Of a stretch of DNA of 64,000 nt, positions 1 to 11,200 are shown piece by piece. The stretch's first letter is position 1. Each line of letters begins with the position of its first letter. The stretch spans positions 1,847,085 through 1,911,084 of the forward strand of contig CM021319.1 of the NCBI GenBank assembly GCA_010645155.1, written 5' to 3'. Both the position numbers and the translations under genes were made by a program. The notes under the pieces were generated by a model. It was not told where the DNA came from. It worked only from the letters and a program-made list of their open reading frames with translations, and made no database searches. Source of the DNA: Tigriopus japonicus. Taxonomy: Eukaryota; Arthropoda; Copepoda; Harpacticoida; Harpacticidae.

Positions 1-585
1 GCTGGCGGAGTAGGCCGCTTGTCCCATTTGGCCTTCATAGGCGGCTACCGACGCCGTATTAATCAAGACGCCCCTTTGGCCATCTTCGTCCATGTCATTT
101 TCGGCCATGGATGCGGCTGACAGGCGAATGACGTTAAACGTGCCCACGGTATTCACCATTTGAACCTGTGACAAGCCCAAAGAAAGAGTTCTATAAGTTA
201 TCCATCATCATTCTCTTCGTCAGCTCAAAATTCGAAAAGGCACCCGACTAACCTTAATGAACGAGTCCAGCTCATGGACATTCTTCTTGTTCTTGCTATA
301 AGTCTTAAAGGCCACGCCGATGCCGGCGCAACTGATGGCCGCGTTCAACGGCCCAAAGTGTTGCCGCGTGTCATCCAAGGCGCGTTGGACGTCCTCCTCT
401 TGCGTGACATCCACGGGCGAAAAGCGGCACGAGGCCGCCCCCAAGGCCTTGGCCACGCTCTGGCCTTGGGAAGTGGGCAGGTCGCAAAGGGTGACTTTGG
501 CTCCTTCGCGGACCAATCGTTCGACGGTGGCTCGACCCAACCCCGAGGCCCCGCCCGTCACCAAGGCCACCACGTTCTTCATCAT
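1..585 (-). CDS. HSD17B10: 3-hydroxyacyl-CoA dehydrogenase type-2 (17-beta-HSD10), 5' part, cut by window edge
   Basis: Mitochondrial NAD-dependent short-chain dehydrogenase/reductase. Known family members oxidise 3-hydroxyacyl-CoA in isoleucine and fatty-acid catabolism and form part of mitochondrial RNase P. Model: complement of 253-585 (residues 1-111, phase 0) and 1-165 (residues 112-166), with intron 166-252 (GTTAGT donor, CACAG acceptor). The start is the first of two adjacent ATGs at 585. The Rossmann motif TGGASGLG lies at residues 10-17, the acidic nucleotide-selecting DLP at about 35-37, and [11 protein letters not shown] carries the catalytic Ser at about 150. YSAS gives the catalytic Tyr at about 163; its partner Lys falls just beyond base 1. 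The human-style NCAG motif reads SCAG here. Similarity to human HSD17B10 is continuous across the splice. The remaining ~90 residues lie left of the window. No separate long mitochondrial presequence is seen, as is usual for this enzyme. Confidence 0.93.
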
Positions 586-1261
586 GGCTCACGAGGACGG
601 AGTCGATGAAAGAAGAAGAAGCAACGGCGGCGGAACACGCTCGATTTCACTGGGAACGATTGTAGCGCACACGCTTTCTACTTGCGTGCGCAATCAAGTC
701 GAAGAAATGGTCGAAGGGTTTGTTTACTTTTACTTGCGAACGACAGGTTACGTGATTATGATTAAGCCTCTTGCGACACTATAAAATGACCGAGTATGAG
801 CGCATTACTCTTGTACCAATGAAATCTGGTAAACTTGTATATCACTTGTGAAATTGAAATTGAAAAAGGATAACAGGACATCATGATCAATAGAGCAAGG
901 ATAAAAAAGTAAAAAAAGTTTTTACTTTTTTGCCCTTTTTGATAGACTTATTTTTTTACTGAAAAAAACTTTTTTTTTCCTTTTTCAACCACATTTGTAT
1001 ATCTCACTGCAATTTTTTGAATAAGCACTTACCAAATGCTTCCATATTTTGCGCTTTCACTCAAATCTGCCGCTTTTGTGGGTCGGTGAACGTGCTCTTT
1101 GGGCCCTTTGCGTCTTGTGCTTTTCAAGGCCAAGGATAATAAGTGACGAAAACTTACTTATTTGACCTCTCCTTCACCTTTAATTTTATTGGCGTGAAAT
1201 CAAATCAAACAAACTTTTTTAACAGCTTTTGCAACTTTTCTTTTCCGACACACTGAAAATA
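586..1261. other. 5' flank of HSD17B10, no gene seen
   Basis: AT-rich sequence with T/A homopolymer runs around 905-1000. It must contain the promoter and 5' UTR of the minus-strand dehydrogenase gene, but no TATA box, initiator or other element could be assigned. The short ORFs here have no recognisable content. Confidence 0.5.
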
Positions 1262-1908
1262 AATAACAATGGGGAATGCAGGGGGAGGTTTGAGTGATCT
1301 CTTCAAAAATCTTATCGCGGGCGGATGAAAGAAGAGAAAAGGCTTGTTCGTCAATGTAAGATTTTGGTCGGTGCAAGGGTTTTCGCGTTTTACAGACCGC
1401 CCTTATGACTTAGATGCTACAAAAATTGTCGAATTGCCAGTTTGGACGGTTTTGTAAGAATTTGCAAAATTATTCTTTTGATCAAAAAATGGCAAGCACT
1501 TAAAAAAGACCTTTGATATTGAAGAGAAACACGTTCAAAAAAACGGCATTTTGTTTGATACCATGATGGTTTTGGAGCTTTACAATACAAATCAGTGCTT
1601 ATAACATCACTTACACTTGTACTCACCCAAAAAAGTGGCCTTTTGTTGAGAATTTTCTCGTGCAAGAACGAGCAAATAAAGTGTGCATTTTATTCCAAAA
1701 TCCTAACCAAAGGTGTTCAAACTTGCAATTCGACATTTTTCATGGCATATGATTCGCAAGGGCGGTCTGTAAATTGCGAAAACCCTTAAACTGCCCAAAT
1801 TCTCACGAGCCACCCACTGTTGCCAAACAAGCCTTTTCTCTTCTTTCATCCGCCCGCGATAAGATTTTTGAAGAGATCACTCAAACCTCCCCCTGCATCC
1901 CCCATTAT
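1262..1908. repeat. Fold-back (long inverted repeat) element, about 650 bp
   Basis: The two ends are inverted copies: AATGCAGGGGGAGGTTTGAG near 1275 reappears as its complement near 1885, and pairing continues through AAGAAGAGAAAAGGCTTG and the inner segment CAGACCGCCCTTA (about 1395) versus its complement near 1765. Arms of roughly 300 bp meet near 1585, with similarity falling toward the centre. There is no transposase ORF and no clear target-site duplication, so this is a non-autonomous inverted-repeat element of unknown superfamily. Confidence 0.75.
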
Positions 1909-4900
1909 TTGTGTCACAGATGTGATATTCCGTGATAACTGGGTCGTTCTTGCCGGCTTTTATTTGCCTCTTGCCTTTTCTGCCTTTCTTTTACTTTTTT
2001 CGTCTTTCTCTGATATTACGAAAAATATAGTTGCCATGCAAAGAGACGGCCATTTTCTGCTTTGTCATTCTGATTAAACTTCCTTAGAATCCTAACAATA
2101 GGATAGGAAAAGCCTACAATTTGTACATGCCATTTTGTCATAACAAGCTTATTTCTCTGTTATAATTTTTTAAAATCTCTGTCAAAACAAGCTTTTGAAA
2201 AGAGTACGAAAGATGGCATTGTAAGATCAAACATACTAGAATAAGATGTGGCTCCTCCAAGAAATTTACAGTGGATCTTTGGAACTACTTTAACCGCAAT
2301 AATCTAATTCTTCACATGTCTTATAGTTGCACAAAACACCACAACAAAGTACAGAACATAGGTCAAAAAACTAATTTATACATTCATGGTTGACTTTTTA
2401 TCGAGTTTAGATAGATACTAGTACTTCAGCGTTGCAAGGGAGTGCCAAAAATAATATCAAAATTCATCTGTATAATTATATTTAATAAAGAGTTGACTTC
2501 TATAAATACAATTACCAAAACTTTTCCATTACGAAAATGCATGATAGTCATTGCAACGCATTGAAATGCTACCTGGCTGCAGATTTCCATGGATTTCGTG
2601 GTGTAGACGTGCTTGACTATGGTTAAAAGCTTAGATTTGGCAACTTAAAAACAATGTTTTTGCCGTATAAAAACCACTTCTTTCAAACGCGCTCAACCTC
2701 GGCCCAACAATCCAAATGCTTTAGTCAATGCGGTTTCTTTTAGCAAAAGTATGATTACATTTAGAACAAAGATCATTTATCAAGCATTCATGAGATCAGA
2801 CTTACGAACATATTGGTGGTCCAGGCTTACAACGGAAACTTACCAAGCTTGAATTGGGTGAAAATACATCAGATTCAGTTAACGCAAACGAGGGTGAAAT
2901 CTGGAAATGAAACATATTTGAACTGAACAAGGTGCTAATTAATTTAAGGTAAGAATGACGTTTACATGCCGGTTTTTTCAACTTCTTTCCTTGTTTTTTC
3001 TACGTTTTTCCTTGGTTTTTCTACGTTTTTCTTATTTTTTCTACTTTTTTTTTTGTTTTTCTACCTTTTTCCTTGCTCTAATGATCAAGAAAAACAAACC
3101 TTCTTTAGGGGTCAAGATATCAATTGTATTGAAGATTTCCTGGAATTATTGGCAATGATCTTGTTAAAAGGGGTCTCAACTCTTCCCCGACATGATGACA
3201 AACTTTATATTGGGAAAGTTATCAGTGGACATCATAACAAACCAGAAATCCTTTCTCCATCACCATTAGAAGGAATTTGACTTTCCACTTGGTCATTGGA
3301 AGGTCCTCTCCATATCTAAACAGCCTGAAGAACTTTCATGATGAATAGAGGGCGGAAAAAAGTTGGTATCATGTCAAAAAAGAAGTTTTTAAGTTGGAAA
3401 TATGGTGAAATTTTTTTTTCAGCTAAAAACGTGGCCATAAAAAGTTTCAATGGTGATAAGTAGGTAGGGCTAGGGAAAAAAATTTTTACATTAAAAATAT
3501 TTTTTACATTTTTTGCCAATTTTACGTAAAAATAACATTTTAATTTTATTTGACATTTTTTGGAAAATTTCAACATTTTCTTAACATTTTTTGTACTTTT
3601 TGCTCAAAAATGTCATCCCATAACCGGTTCTGAGGAACCAATTAATCAAATGAAGGCTTGAAATTTCCCTCCAAAATTTCCCGCTAAAATAGTCATTGTT
3701 CAACTTCACATTTTACGATGCCAATTAATTAAAATCTTTGGAAAGGGGAAAAAAGTGCCTTTAAAGTTTCTTTTTGTCAAAAAGTTGTGAAAATGTTCAA
3801 ATTAGAAACTTTGTGACCCTTGTTTCCGTGATTATTTTACGTGGGCTAAATAGCTATGTAAGGAGTAAGGCATGTTTTAAGTTGGCACTTTTGCCATTTT
3901 TTACTCAGACTTTAATATCTATTGCCTTTCAAAGGGTCTATCTGACTTATCACATAAACTGTTTTGACGTCTAGCTTATAAAAACACCCTGCTATGTGAA
4001 GAGCTGTCTTCACACTTCACACTGTCTTAAGTAGTCTTCTCAAGTCCTCCACGCATCTAGTCCCATTTCTCACACATTTCGTTGACTTTTTTGCCCTAAT
4101 TTTCAAAATTGTTTTGCTCATTTTGCTCTAAATTTCAACATTATTTGCCCTTTTTGCCCTAAATTTCAACATTTTTGGCCCTTTTTTTCAGACATTTTAA
4201 TGACATTTTTTGGACGTTTTTCCAACATTTTTTCCCGGGCTCTAGTGATGAGGTTCCTCGCTCTAATGATGATATTTGAAGAGACAGAGAGAAAGAGACA
4301 ATTTGGAAAAGAAGGAATACTCTCGCTTTCATGTATCTTTTGCATCAACAATGGAATTCAAAGTGTCTAAAGCAACAATGACATGCTTTGACTTTGGACA
4401 ATCATAGCTGGACACCAAACATTTACATGTATTTCAAGCTTGTGGAACTCACACTTTCCAACATCTCAGAGAAGCTATACTGTATAACAAGATTAACAAA
4501 ACTCTGGGAGCCAAAGTGAACATTGACAAAGATCAAAGAAGATTAGCACTGAAGTCAAAGAGAGCCCCACCCCCCAAAAATGTCTTCAGCCTAATGAAGC
4601 GAATAATGTACGTGCATTAATGCCGTATAAAGTCTCTAAATATGTCAAATGTCTATTATCAAAAAATATTTGTTTCAAAAACTATAGTTGAATGACCAAA
4701 TTTTTAGACCCAAAGAGAATGACCCACTTGACGCAAAACTCAATTTTGGAGGTTCCTTCCTTTGGTTAAAGATTTCCTAGTCTTGTACCTAAAGGATAAA
4801 AACGCATTAGGTGGTCTAATGGCTTATACTTCATAGAAACAGCACTCTCCTTGAGTACATACGTGGGGGTACCCAGACCATGTATGGAGTGAGCTTGTAG

Positions 4901-5221
4901 CTCGTTAAAATGCACGATTTTTGGACTGATGTTACCAATCGAAATGAAGATTTGTCTCTTTTAGTGGATGTTATTTTACATGTTTTATTGCCTTGTAACC
5001 ATGTTCGAACTTATGCTTTCATTAGACAAGGCGCGGCCCCTGCACGTTTCAAAAAAATGGACATCAGAATCCAATATTTTGATGGCAATTTTCGGTGTAA
5101 GACGTCTTGGCAACAAAAGATACATCATATTTGTTGCTCGCTTTTAACGCTTATTTTCTACACCGTGCGTCATTTAAATCCGCCGCCACTTTGGAATGAA
5201 GTCATTCATTATATGCACAAG
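1909..5221. other. Intergenic AT-rich DNA, no gene recognised
   Basis: No ORF here resembles a known protein. The stretch 3480-4250 is a degenerate run of ACATTTTTTG / TTTTTGCCC-type repeats. No tRNA, rRNA or clear TIR pair was found. Confidence 0.5.
2985..3077 (+). repeat. Polypyrimidine minisatellite
   Basis: About five degenerate tandem copies of a 15-18 bp T/C-rich unit (CTTGGTTTTTCTACGTTTTTC type). One strand is almost purely pyrimidine. The hydrophobic ORF read through it is an artefact of this composition. Confidence 0.7.
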
Positions 5222-6130
5222 TCATATATCTGAAATTTGGTGTGAAACAAAACTTGCTACTTGACGGTCCGTGGTTGAAAAATGGAGGGAATTGGAGAAT
5301 TTATGTTCCCAGAATCTTTGAAAAAGCAATATTCTATTCCACGCAGAAAAGGACAACTGAGCTTTACTTAAATGCCTTTGAGAACTGTGAGGGATATCAG
5401 AAACCATTGTACTGAGTTTAGCTACAACAATGAGGCTGCTGGGTATCAGAAAATCCACAAAAGGACCAAAAAGAATGAAAACCTGGCTGACAAGGTTTAA
5501 AAATGGTGGATAAGAATCCGGTGTTGCCAATTGAATCGATTGGGCGCAAATTAGGCTTCCCCAAACAACAGTGGGACAACTAATTGAAATAACAATTGAT
5601 CCATTACGTTTTACGAGTAACTTTATTTCCACTTTATTGAACGAATACGTTTCTAAACGATAGTCCAATCACCTTATAATGGCGTCCAATGTCTTCACAT
5701 AAAAGAAACATTTATGCCATCCAGGGTGGCCGCATTTTATCTTCGAAGCTGCTTTCCTGAACGCAAAACCAATTTGGGAACATTTAACATGGCTAGTCTA
5801 TTGCGGCGGATTCAAATAACGCATACTTTTGGGGGATCATCATCCACCATTTGTTGGACCTAGTCAGCCAGAGTTTTCTTCCATTTTGGTCCTTATTCGA
5901 TTCCCAACAGCCTCATAGTCGCAGTCGGATGGACTCAATAAGCCGGTTTCTGATATCCCTAAGAGTTCTCAGCGGTAGTTTAGCAATGCTCAAAAACCTC
6001 ACATGTGTTCTTTTTCTTCGCGGATTAGAATGAGGATGGCATGCCTTTTCAAAGATTCTGGGAACAAATGCTTTCCAATTCCCTTCAATTTTCAACCACT
6101 AACAGTCAAGTGACAAGTATATCTACAAAT
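5222..6130. repeat. Fold-back element with about 270-bp arms
   Basis: Left arm 5225-5490 and right arm 5855-6130 are inverted copies. Examples are AATTTATGTTCCCAGAATCTTTG versus its complement near 6050 and GAGGGATATCAGAAACC versus its complement near 5950. In the matching orientation both arms give a related short peptide (..PLRTxRDIRN..) broken by stops, so the arms may descend from a coding fragment. Central spacer about 360 bp. No target duplication was identified. Confidence 0.65.
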
Positions 6131-6875
6131 ATATCTAATCATTCTTATCAAATCAAAGTCATTTACTTGAATGGAATTCGATTTATGAGAAATCCAGTGC
6201 TAAACGACTGAGGAGTCTTCCAAGTCGTACGATTTCCTTGGATTTGGCCCAAAAGCTGTTGCCAATGCTAGGCATTGAGCTTTAAGTTATTTTCATTTTT
6301 ATGTTTTTATCTTGAGCGCTCAAATCGGCTTGAAAGTCATTTTCAAAAAGGTATTTTCAAATGAAAACCATAAACGATATATTTTTTCAAACATTTTGTC
6401 TTTTAGAGAAATTCAAGAAAGTTCCATCATATCTTTTATACGATTGTATGCATATTCATTCGACAAAGCCTGTTTAACGTTTTACCTTTAGAGAGACTTT
6501 TGATCAAAGGCTTCAAATTACGGACACATTACTGAAAAATAGTTAAAGGATATATTTGGATCTTTATGAAGGGTTTGATCAGGCAGGTACCGTACAAATA
6601 TGTTACAAACAAAAAAATTGCACGAAAAGGAAAGAGAACAGAAACACATGCCTCTCAAACCACAGGAAGGGCCTGATTCAAAAACGATCTCCATTTAGAT
6701 TACGTGTTTGTATTGTACATCCGTATTGTATTCAGGATTAGTACTTTTACATTGAGAATGTCAAGAACTTGATGACTGGAAACTTGTTCGACTCTTTCGT
6801 CTCTCATTACATATATGCCCGTCAAGAAAACCTTTGACAGGCTTGAAATTTTCAAGCTCTCATTTTTTCTGTTAA
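6131..6875. other. Intergenic, nothing recognised
   Basis: AT-rich DNA between two inverted-repeat elements. No ORF, RNA gene or repeat could be supported. Confidence 0.4.
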
Positions 6876-6972
6876 TAGCTGAGTTTATATACCCTGTGAC
6901 AACTTAAGTTGTGACAGAAATTTTTCGCTACCACACGCCATTGACTTCAATTGCAAACTCGAAAGGATTGTA

Positions 6973-7170
6973 GGTAAAAAGGTCACAAGCAAAACGGTCA
7001 CAGGTAAATAGGTCACAGTAAAAAGGTCACGGGGTAAATAGGTCATAGTAAAAAGGTCACACGGTAAATAGGTCACAGTAAAAAGGTCACACGGTAAATA
7101 GGTCACAGTAAAAAGGTCACACGGTAAATAGGTCACAGTAAAAAGGTCACAAGGTAAAAAGGTCACACGA
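6973..7170 (+). repeat. 30-bp tandem repeat with AGGTCA every ~15 bp
   Basis: The unit AAAAGGTCACACGGTAAATA + GGTCACAGTA is 30 bp and is exact in three consecutive copies (7051-7140), with degenerate copies on both sides. Each unit is two 15-bp half-units. I count 12 AGGTCA hexamers in about 200 bp, all in the same orientation. Confidence 0.95.
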
Positions 7171-7492
7171 GGAAAAGGTCTTGCAATAATTGCAAACACA
7201 TAATGTTGTTGGGCTGAACATCATACTTTAACTGAGGTTGAGACAATTTATCAATCATGGGATAAACTGGACGTTAAGAAAACGTCAGAATGACACTAAA
7301 CAGCAACAAATAATTCAGCAAATCAAATAGCAAGAAGTGTCTCTATAACAAAGGTAAAGGTTATAGGTAATTTGCAGTTGTTACTAATCAAAAGTTAACA
7401 CCAAAAATTGAAGTTGGCGTGGTCGCAACTCAATTCAATAACAATTTAAAATAGAATAATAAGGACTCTACTGAGACTAGTGACTTTTTTAC

Positions 7493-7690
7493 CGTGACCT
7501 ATTTACTGTGCCCTTTTCACCGTGACCTATTTACCGTGTGACCTTTTTACCGTGACCTTTTTACCTTGTGCCCTTTTTACCGTGACCGTTTTACCTTGTG
7601 ACCTTTTTACCGTGACCGTTTTACGGTGACCTTTTTACTGTGACCTTTTTACCGTGACCTTTTTACCTTGTGACCTATTTACCGCGCGCC
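7493..7690 (-). repeat. Inverted counterpart of the AGGTCA tandem array
   Basis: Same repeat family in reverse orientation: ACCTTTTTACCGTG / ACCTATTTACCGTG units. I count 9 TGACCT hexamers (AGGTCA on the minus strand) plus several one-base variants. Less regular than the left array. Confidence 0.92.
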
Positions 7691-7999
7691 CTCGAAAGTA
7701 CATAAGTTAGGACAAGAAATCCTGTGGCAAAAGTTATGAAAGAGTTTTGCGACGGGGTTTACAAGTTTAGCTTTCTTTGAACGATTTCTTGTGGCAACTT
7801 ACGTACTTTCGTGTTTGCAAATGAAACCAACGGCGTGTGGTAACGTAAAATTTCTGTAACAACTCAAGTTGTCACAGGGTATATAAACTCAGCTAATGTC
7901 TGTCTTAGCAAGCGAATGAACAAGTTTTCCATGGTAGAGCTCAAACCGACGTGAAAAGCAAAAGAGCTAAAAATAGGCATTTATGGGTTCTTTATCACA

Positions 8000-8005
8000 T
8001 TTATT
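8000..8005 (-). terminator. Possible polyadenylation signal of Kr-h1
   Basis: AATAAA on the minus strand, 273 bases past the Kr-h1 stop codon. It is the first canonical hexamer I found downstream. In DNA this AT-rich it could be chance. Confidence 0.3.
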
Positions 8006-8277
8006 AGGTAGTTGGTTTTTTAATTAACACACAGATGGAATGAAAACAAATTTTAAATACACTACGGCTTCAATTTCAGTGTTTCATGAAGTAAGTTGCG
8101 ATCTTTTCGTAAGACCTACCACAATGTGTACGATAAAGATATGAATTCTAAACACACGCACTCAATAAAATTTATCACAGATGTAACCATGAGCACAATA
8201 AAATGAATCAGCAAAGACAAAAACGAGGTCGGAAGAGGTCAAAGCGTTCGGTGGACACTCGACACATTCAGGAACTT

Positions 8278-11200
8278 TCATGCTTGGGCCAAAGCATATT
8301 TCCTTTTCCGGAAAGGTAACGCACAAGTTTGAGGATCTCGAACTGGCATTGGTTCAGGTTTGATATCGATTGCAACGGGAGTTGGCAGGATCTCCAGCTC
8401 ATGATGAGAGTGGTCTTCTTCAGTTCTTGACGGGGACGAGGGTTCCAGCTTGATGACTTCCGTTGGGTCATCCTCATCATTTTTTTCTTCGTCGTTTAGT
8501 CTTTTGAAGAAGCCATATTGTTGGAGGTAAGAAATCAATTCGGCCCGCGTGAGATCATTTCCCTTCGATTCTTCATATTTGCAACCTGGGCTCGGGCTCT
8601 CCGTTTGCTTTGGGCTTTGGGGGATTTTTGTCGATTCCGGAGATCTTTGAATTCTGTAAGAGCGTAAGGAGGAGGAGGACGAGGAGGAGAAATTATTGTT
8701 GCTGGTCGGAGACGGAGCTGGACCAAAGTCCTGAACTTTTGTGGGCCGTTCACCATGATTATGGTAATGCTCCTTGAGCCTTTCTATCGGGATGCACGCA
8801 ATAGGAGAGCTACTTTGAAGTGGAGAGGAGCGCTTACTATCCAAATCAGAATCGAGGTCTCCAGGTGAGCTGTTGAATCCGCTGTCGGCCCAACTGTGAA
8901 CCGACGAAGATCGACCTTTTTTGGTCATTTGCTCAGAGGATGGAGAGTGGCTTTGCCCTCGGGACATGCCTTGGTTCTGGGTATTGTAATATCCAGTGGA
9001 ATGTGTTGAAGTTACATACTCACTACCATCCATAGGATAGTTCAGTGTCTCCTCATAAGAATGTATGAATCGACGTTGATTCTGGAACCCCGACCTTACA
9101 AACATGGGGTTATTAGACTGAGCAACAAAGGGAGTGGAATTTTGAATTTCGTTCTGGTTAGGGTTGACAGGAGTGAATCTCTGAGCAGGTTTGCCCATAA
9201 AATATCGGTCATGAGATGGCTGATTGTAGCTATTGCCAATTGGATATGGGGCCGATGGCTGTGTCGAACTCTGAATTAAGGTGTGAGGATACGGTTGGAT
9301 GTATCGGGGCCTGGATTGTTTCAGGACTTGAATTTCGCCCATTGGTTCTTTTTGTTGCGGTTGTTCCTCATGAGTACGAATATGCATCTCCAGCTTCTTT
9401 TTCGAGTTGAACGTTTCCTTGCACAAAGTACATTTGTAAATCTATAAGCAAACCATTTCGTTGGAAAAACGCGTCATGTTTCATAGTCATTGCAAACATG
9501 ATGATTACCTTTTCTCCAAAATGGGATACTTGATGAAGCTTTAAGACATGGTTGTAACCGAATGCCTTTCCACAAATATTACATTTGTAGGGTTTTTCGC
9601 CTAAGGGAGAAAACGGGAAGATTAGATACTCCGCTGGAGGTGGGCATTTTAATGAAATTGGCTTACCTGTATGGGTCCTCATATGAACCTTCAATTGCTT
9701 GCTGCAAGTGAATCCTTTAGTACATACTTGACATTGGTATGGTTTCTCACCTAGAAGATACAAAAGAGACAGTCAACACGTAATTTCTTTGGCTCCGTCT
9801 AATCTATGAACAAGGCCAGCACAAAGTAATCCGAAGTCTGTCAAGGCAATTCCTAATCAAGGCTTCGCCATCTCAGTCGCTCTGCTTGATTTCATTCGCT
9901 ACTCAAAAGTACAAATCTTCTTCTTGCGCTAGGAATGACACGAATGGGAGAACATGGATGTTGATAACGTTATTAGAAGAAAATCTAATGTTTTAACGGT
10001 TTCTTCCATCGGTAAAGTTTTTTTTTTTGAAGCAAAACTTTGTACGGTAAGTAACATGCTTTGCTCGTCAGCAAGTGACAAACTTCAAATGGAATTATTA
10101 AAAATGAATGGTTGAACCAGGTATCCTTGGTTAAACCAACAAAACAATTGTTTTAGTCAATAATATCAGTTACTCATTTCTCATTTGCTTTTTCATTTGC
10201 TCATTTCGTTTCGTCGAGTTTCATAGATTTGTTTTACATTTCACTTGCCTTTGTTCGCCCCTCAAGAGATCTTTTGATCAATTTTTTCAACATTATCATG
10301 TCAATTGCACATCCTTAACTCCATCGAATGAAGCAAGTTACTGTGAAATTTGAATAAGATCATTTAAACTTTAATTCCGCTACTAAATATTTAATCGTCT
10401 TGGAGTCTAGCTGGCCGATATTATTCGTTTAAATTTCATGTCCGGTACATCAAAAAAGCAATCCATTGCTTGACCCTTGATGCAATGTGCTTTGTTCTGA
10501 AATTAGTTCTGAATAATTGAATGATAATTCCATTGACCTCTTTGCATGCGGGCCAGCTTTTCCCCATTCAACAAGTTTTGATCACGAAACATGCCTCAGG
10601 TGCCCACAATACAGGGTATGTCAGGTAAATCTGGACGACTTTTTGAAGGCTATAGCTCCTAAACGTGTCAAGGAATCGTCACCAATTTCTCAGAGGGTGT
10701 TGACTAGACTAAAACACATTTTTTTTATTTATTATGCCCTCCGCTAGCATCAATCGTTCTCTCGATACGGCTCCTGAATGCCTTGATAGCCACTGCGACC
10801 TCCGCGCGGTTGAGGTTGGCCATGGTGACCTTGATGGACCTCTTCAGGGACTCCAGGCTGTTGTGATTTGTTGCACAGGCTTCCTCTTTGATCCTCCCCC
10901 AAAGGTAGAAGTCACATGGGTTCATGTCCTGGTTGTTGGAGGGCTAAATCTGGGGAGACCAAAAGTGGGGCACAGCCTCAAGCAGCCAGGACTGAACAGA
11001 CTTGGCCTTGTGGGCAGGGGCAGAGTCTTGTAGGAACGTGAATGGTCTGCCCTTTGCCACCCTCGACATCCACGGCACCACATTCTTCAGCACGTCCCAT
11101 GAACCCATATAACAACCCGGACATGAACCCATGTGACTTCTACCTTTGGGGAGGATAGAGGAGGAAGCTTGTGCAACAAATCACAACAGCCTGGAGTCCC

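Larger units (their letters stand above)
6876..7895. mobile_element. Palindromic TIR element carrying opposed AGGTCA arrays
   Basis: The termini are near-perfect inverted repeats: TAGCTGAGTTTATATACCCT at 6876 and its complement ending at 7895. The arms continue for about 60 bp (AACTTAAGTTGTGACAGAAATTT / AACTCAAGTTGTCACAG, then CACACGCC). Inside lie two tandem arrays in opposite orientation (6973-7170 and 7493-7690) around a unique ~320-bp core. There is no coding capacity. A TA dinucleotide at each border fits Tc1/mariner-type targeting, but the boundary is uncertain. It ends about 380 bp beyond the Kr-h1 stop codon. Related array fragments occur at 44790-44825, 47558-47575 and 49715-49765. 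Confidence 0.8.

Noticed and set aside
274..784. Plus-strand ORFs of 111 and 154 codons at the left edge
   Set aside because: Shadows of the minus-strand HSD17B10 exon 1, which has clear family motifs and splice sites.
6885..7199. 104-codon ORF with repeated LPCDLFTVTY units, looking like a repeat protein
   Set aside because: It is a translation of the AGGTCA tandem array (15/30-bp units, divisible by 3, so frame stays open). No start context or family support.
6973..7690. CRISPR-like appearance of regularly spaced repeats
   Set aside because: No unique spacers between repeats; it is a simple tandem array inside a TIR element of an animal genome.
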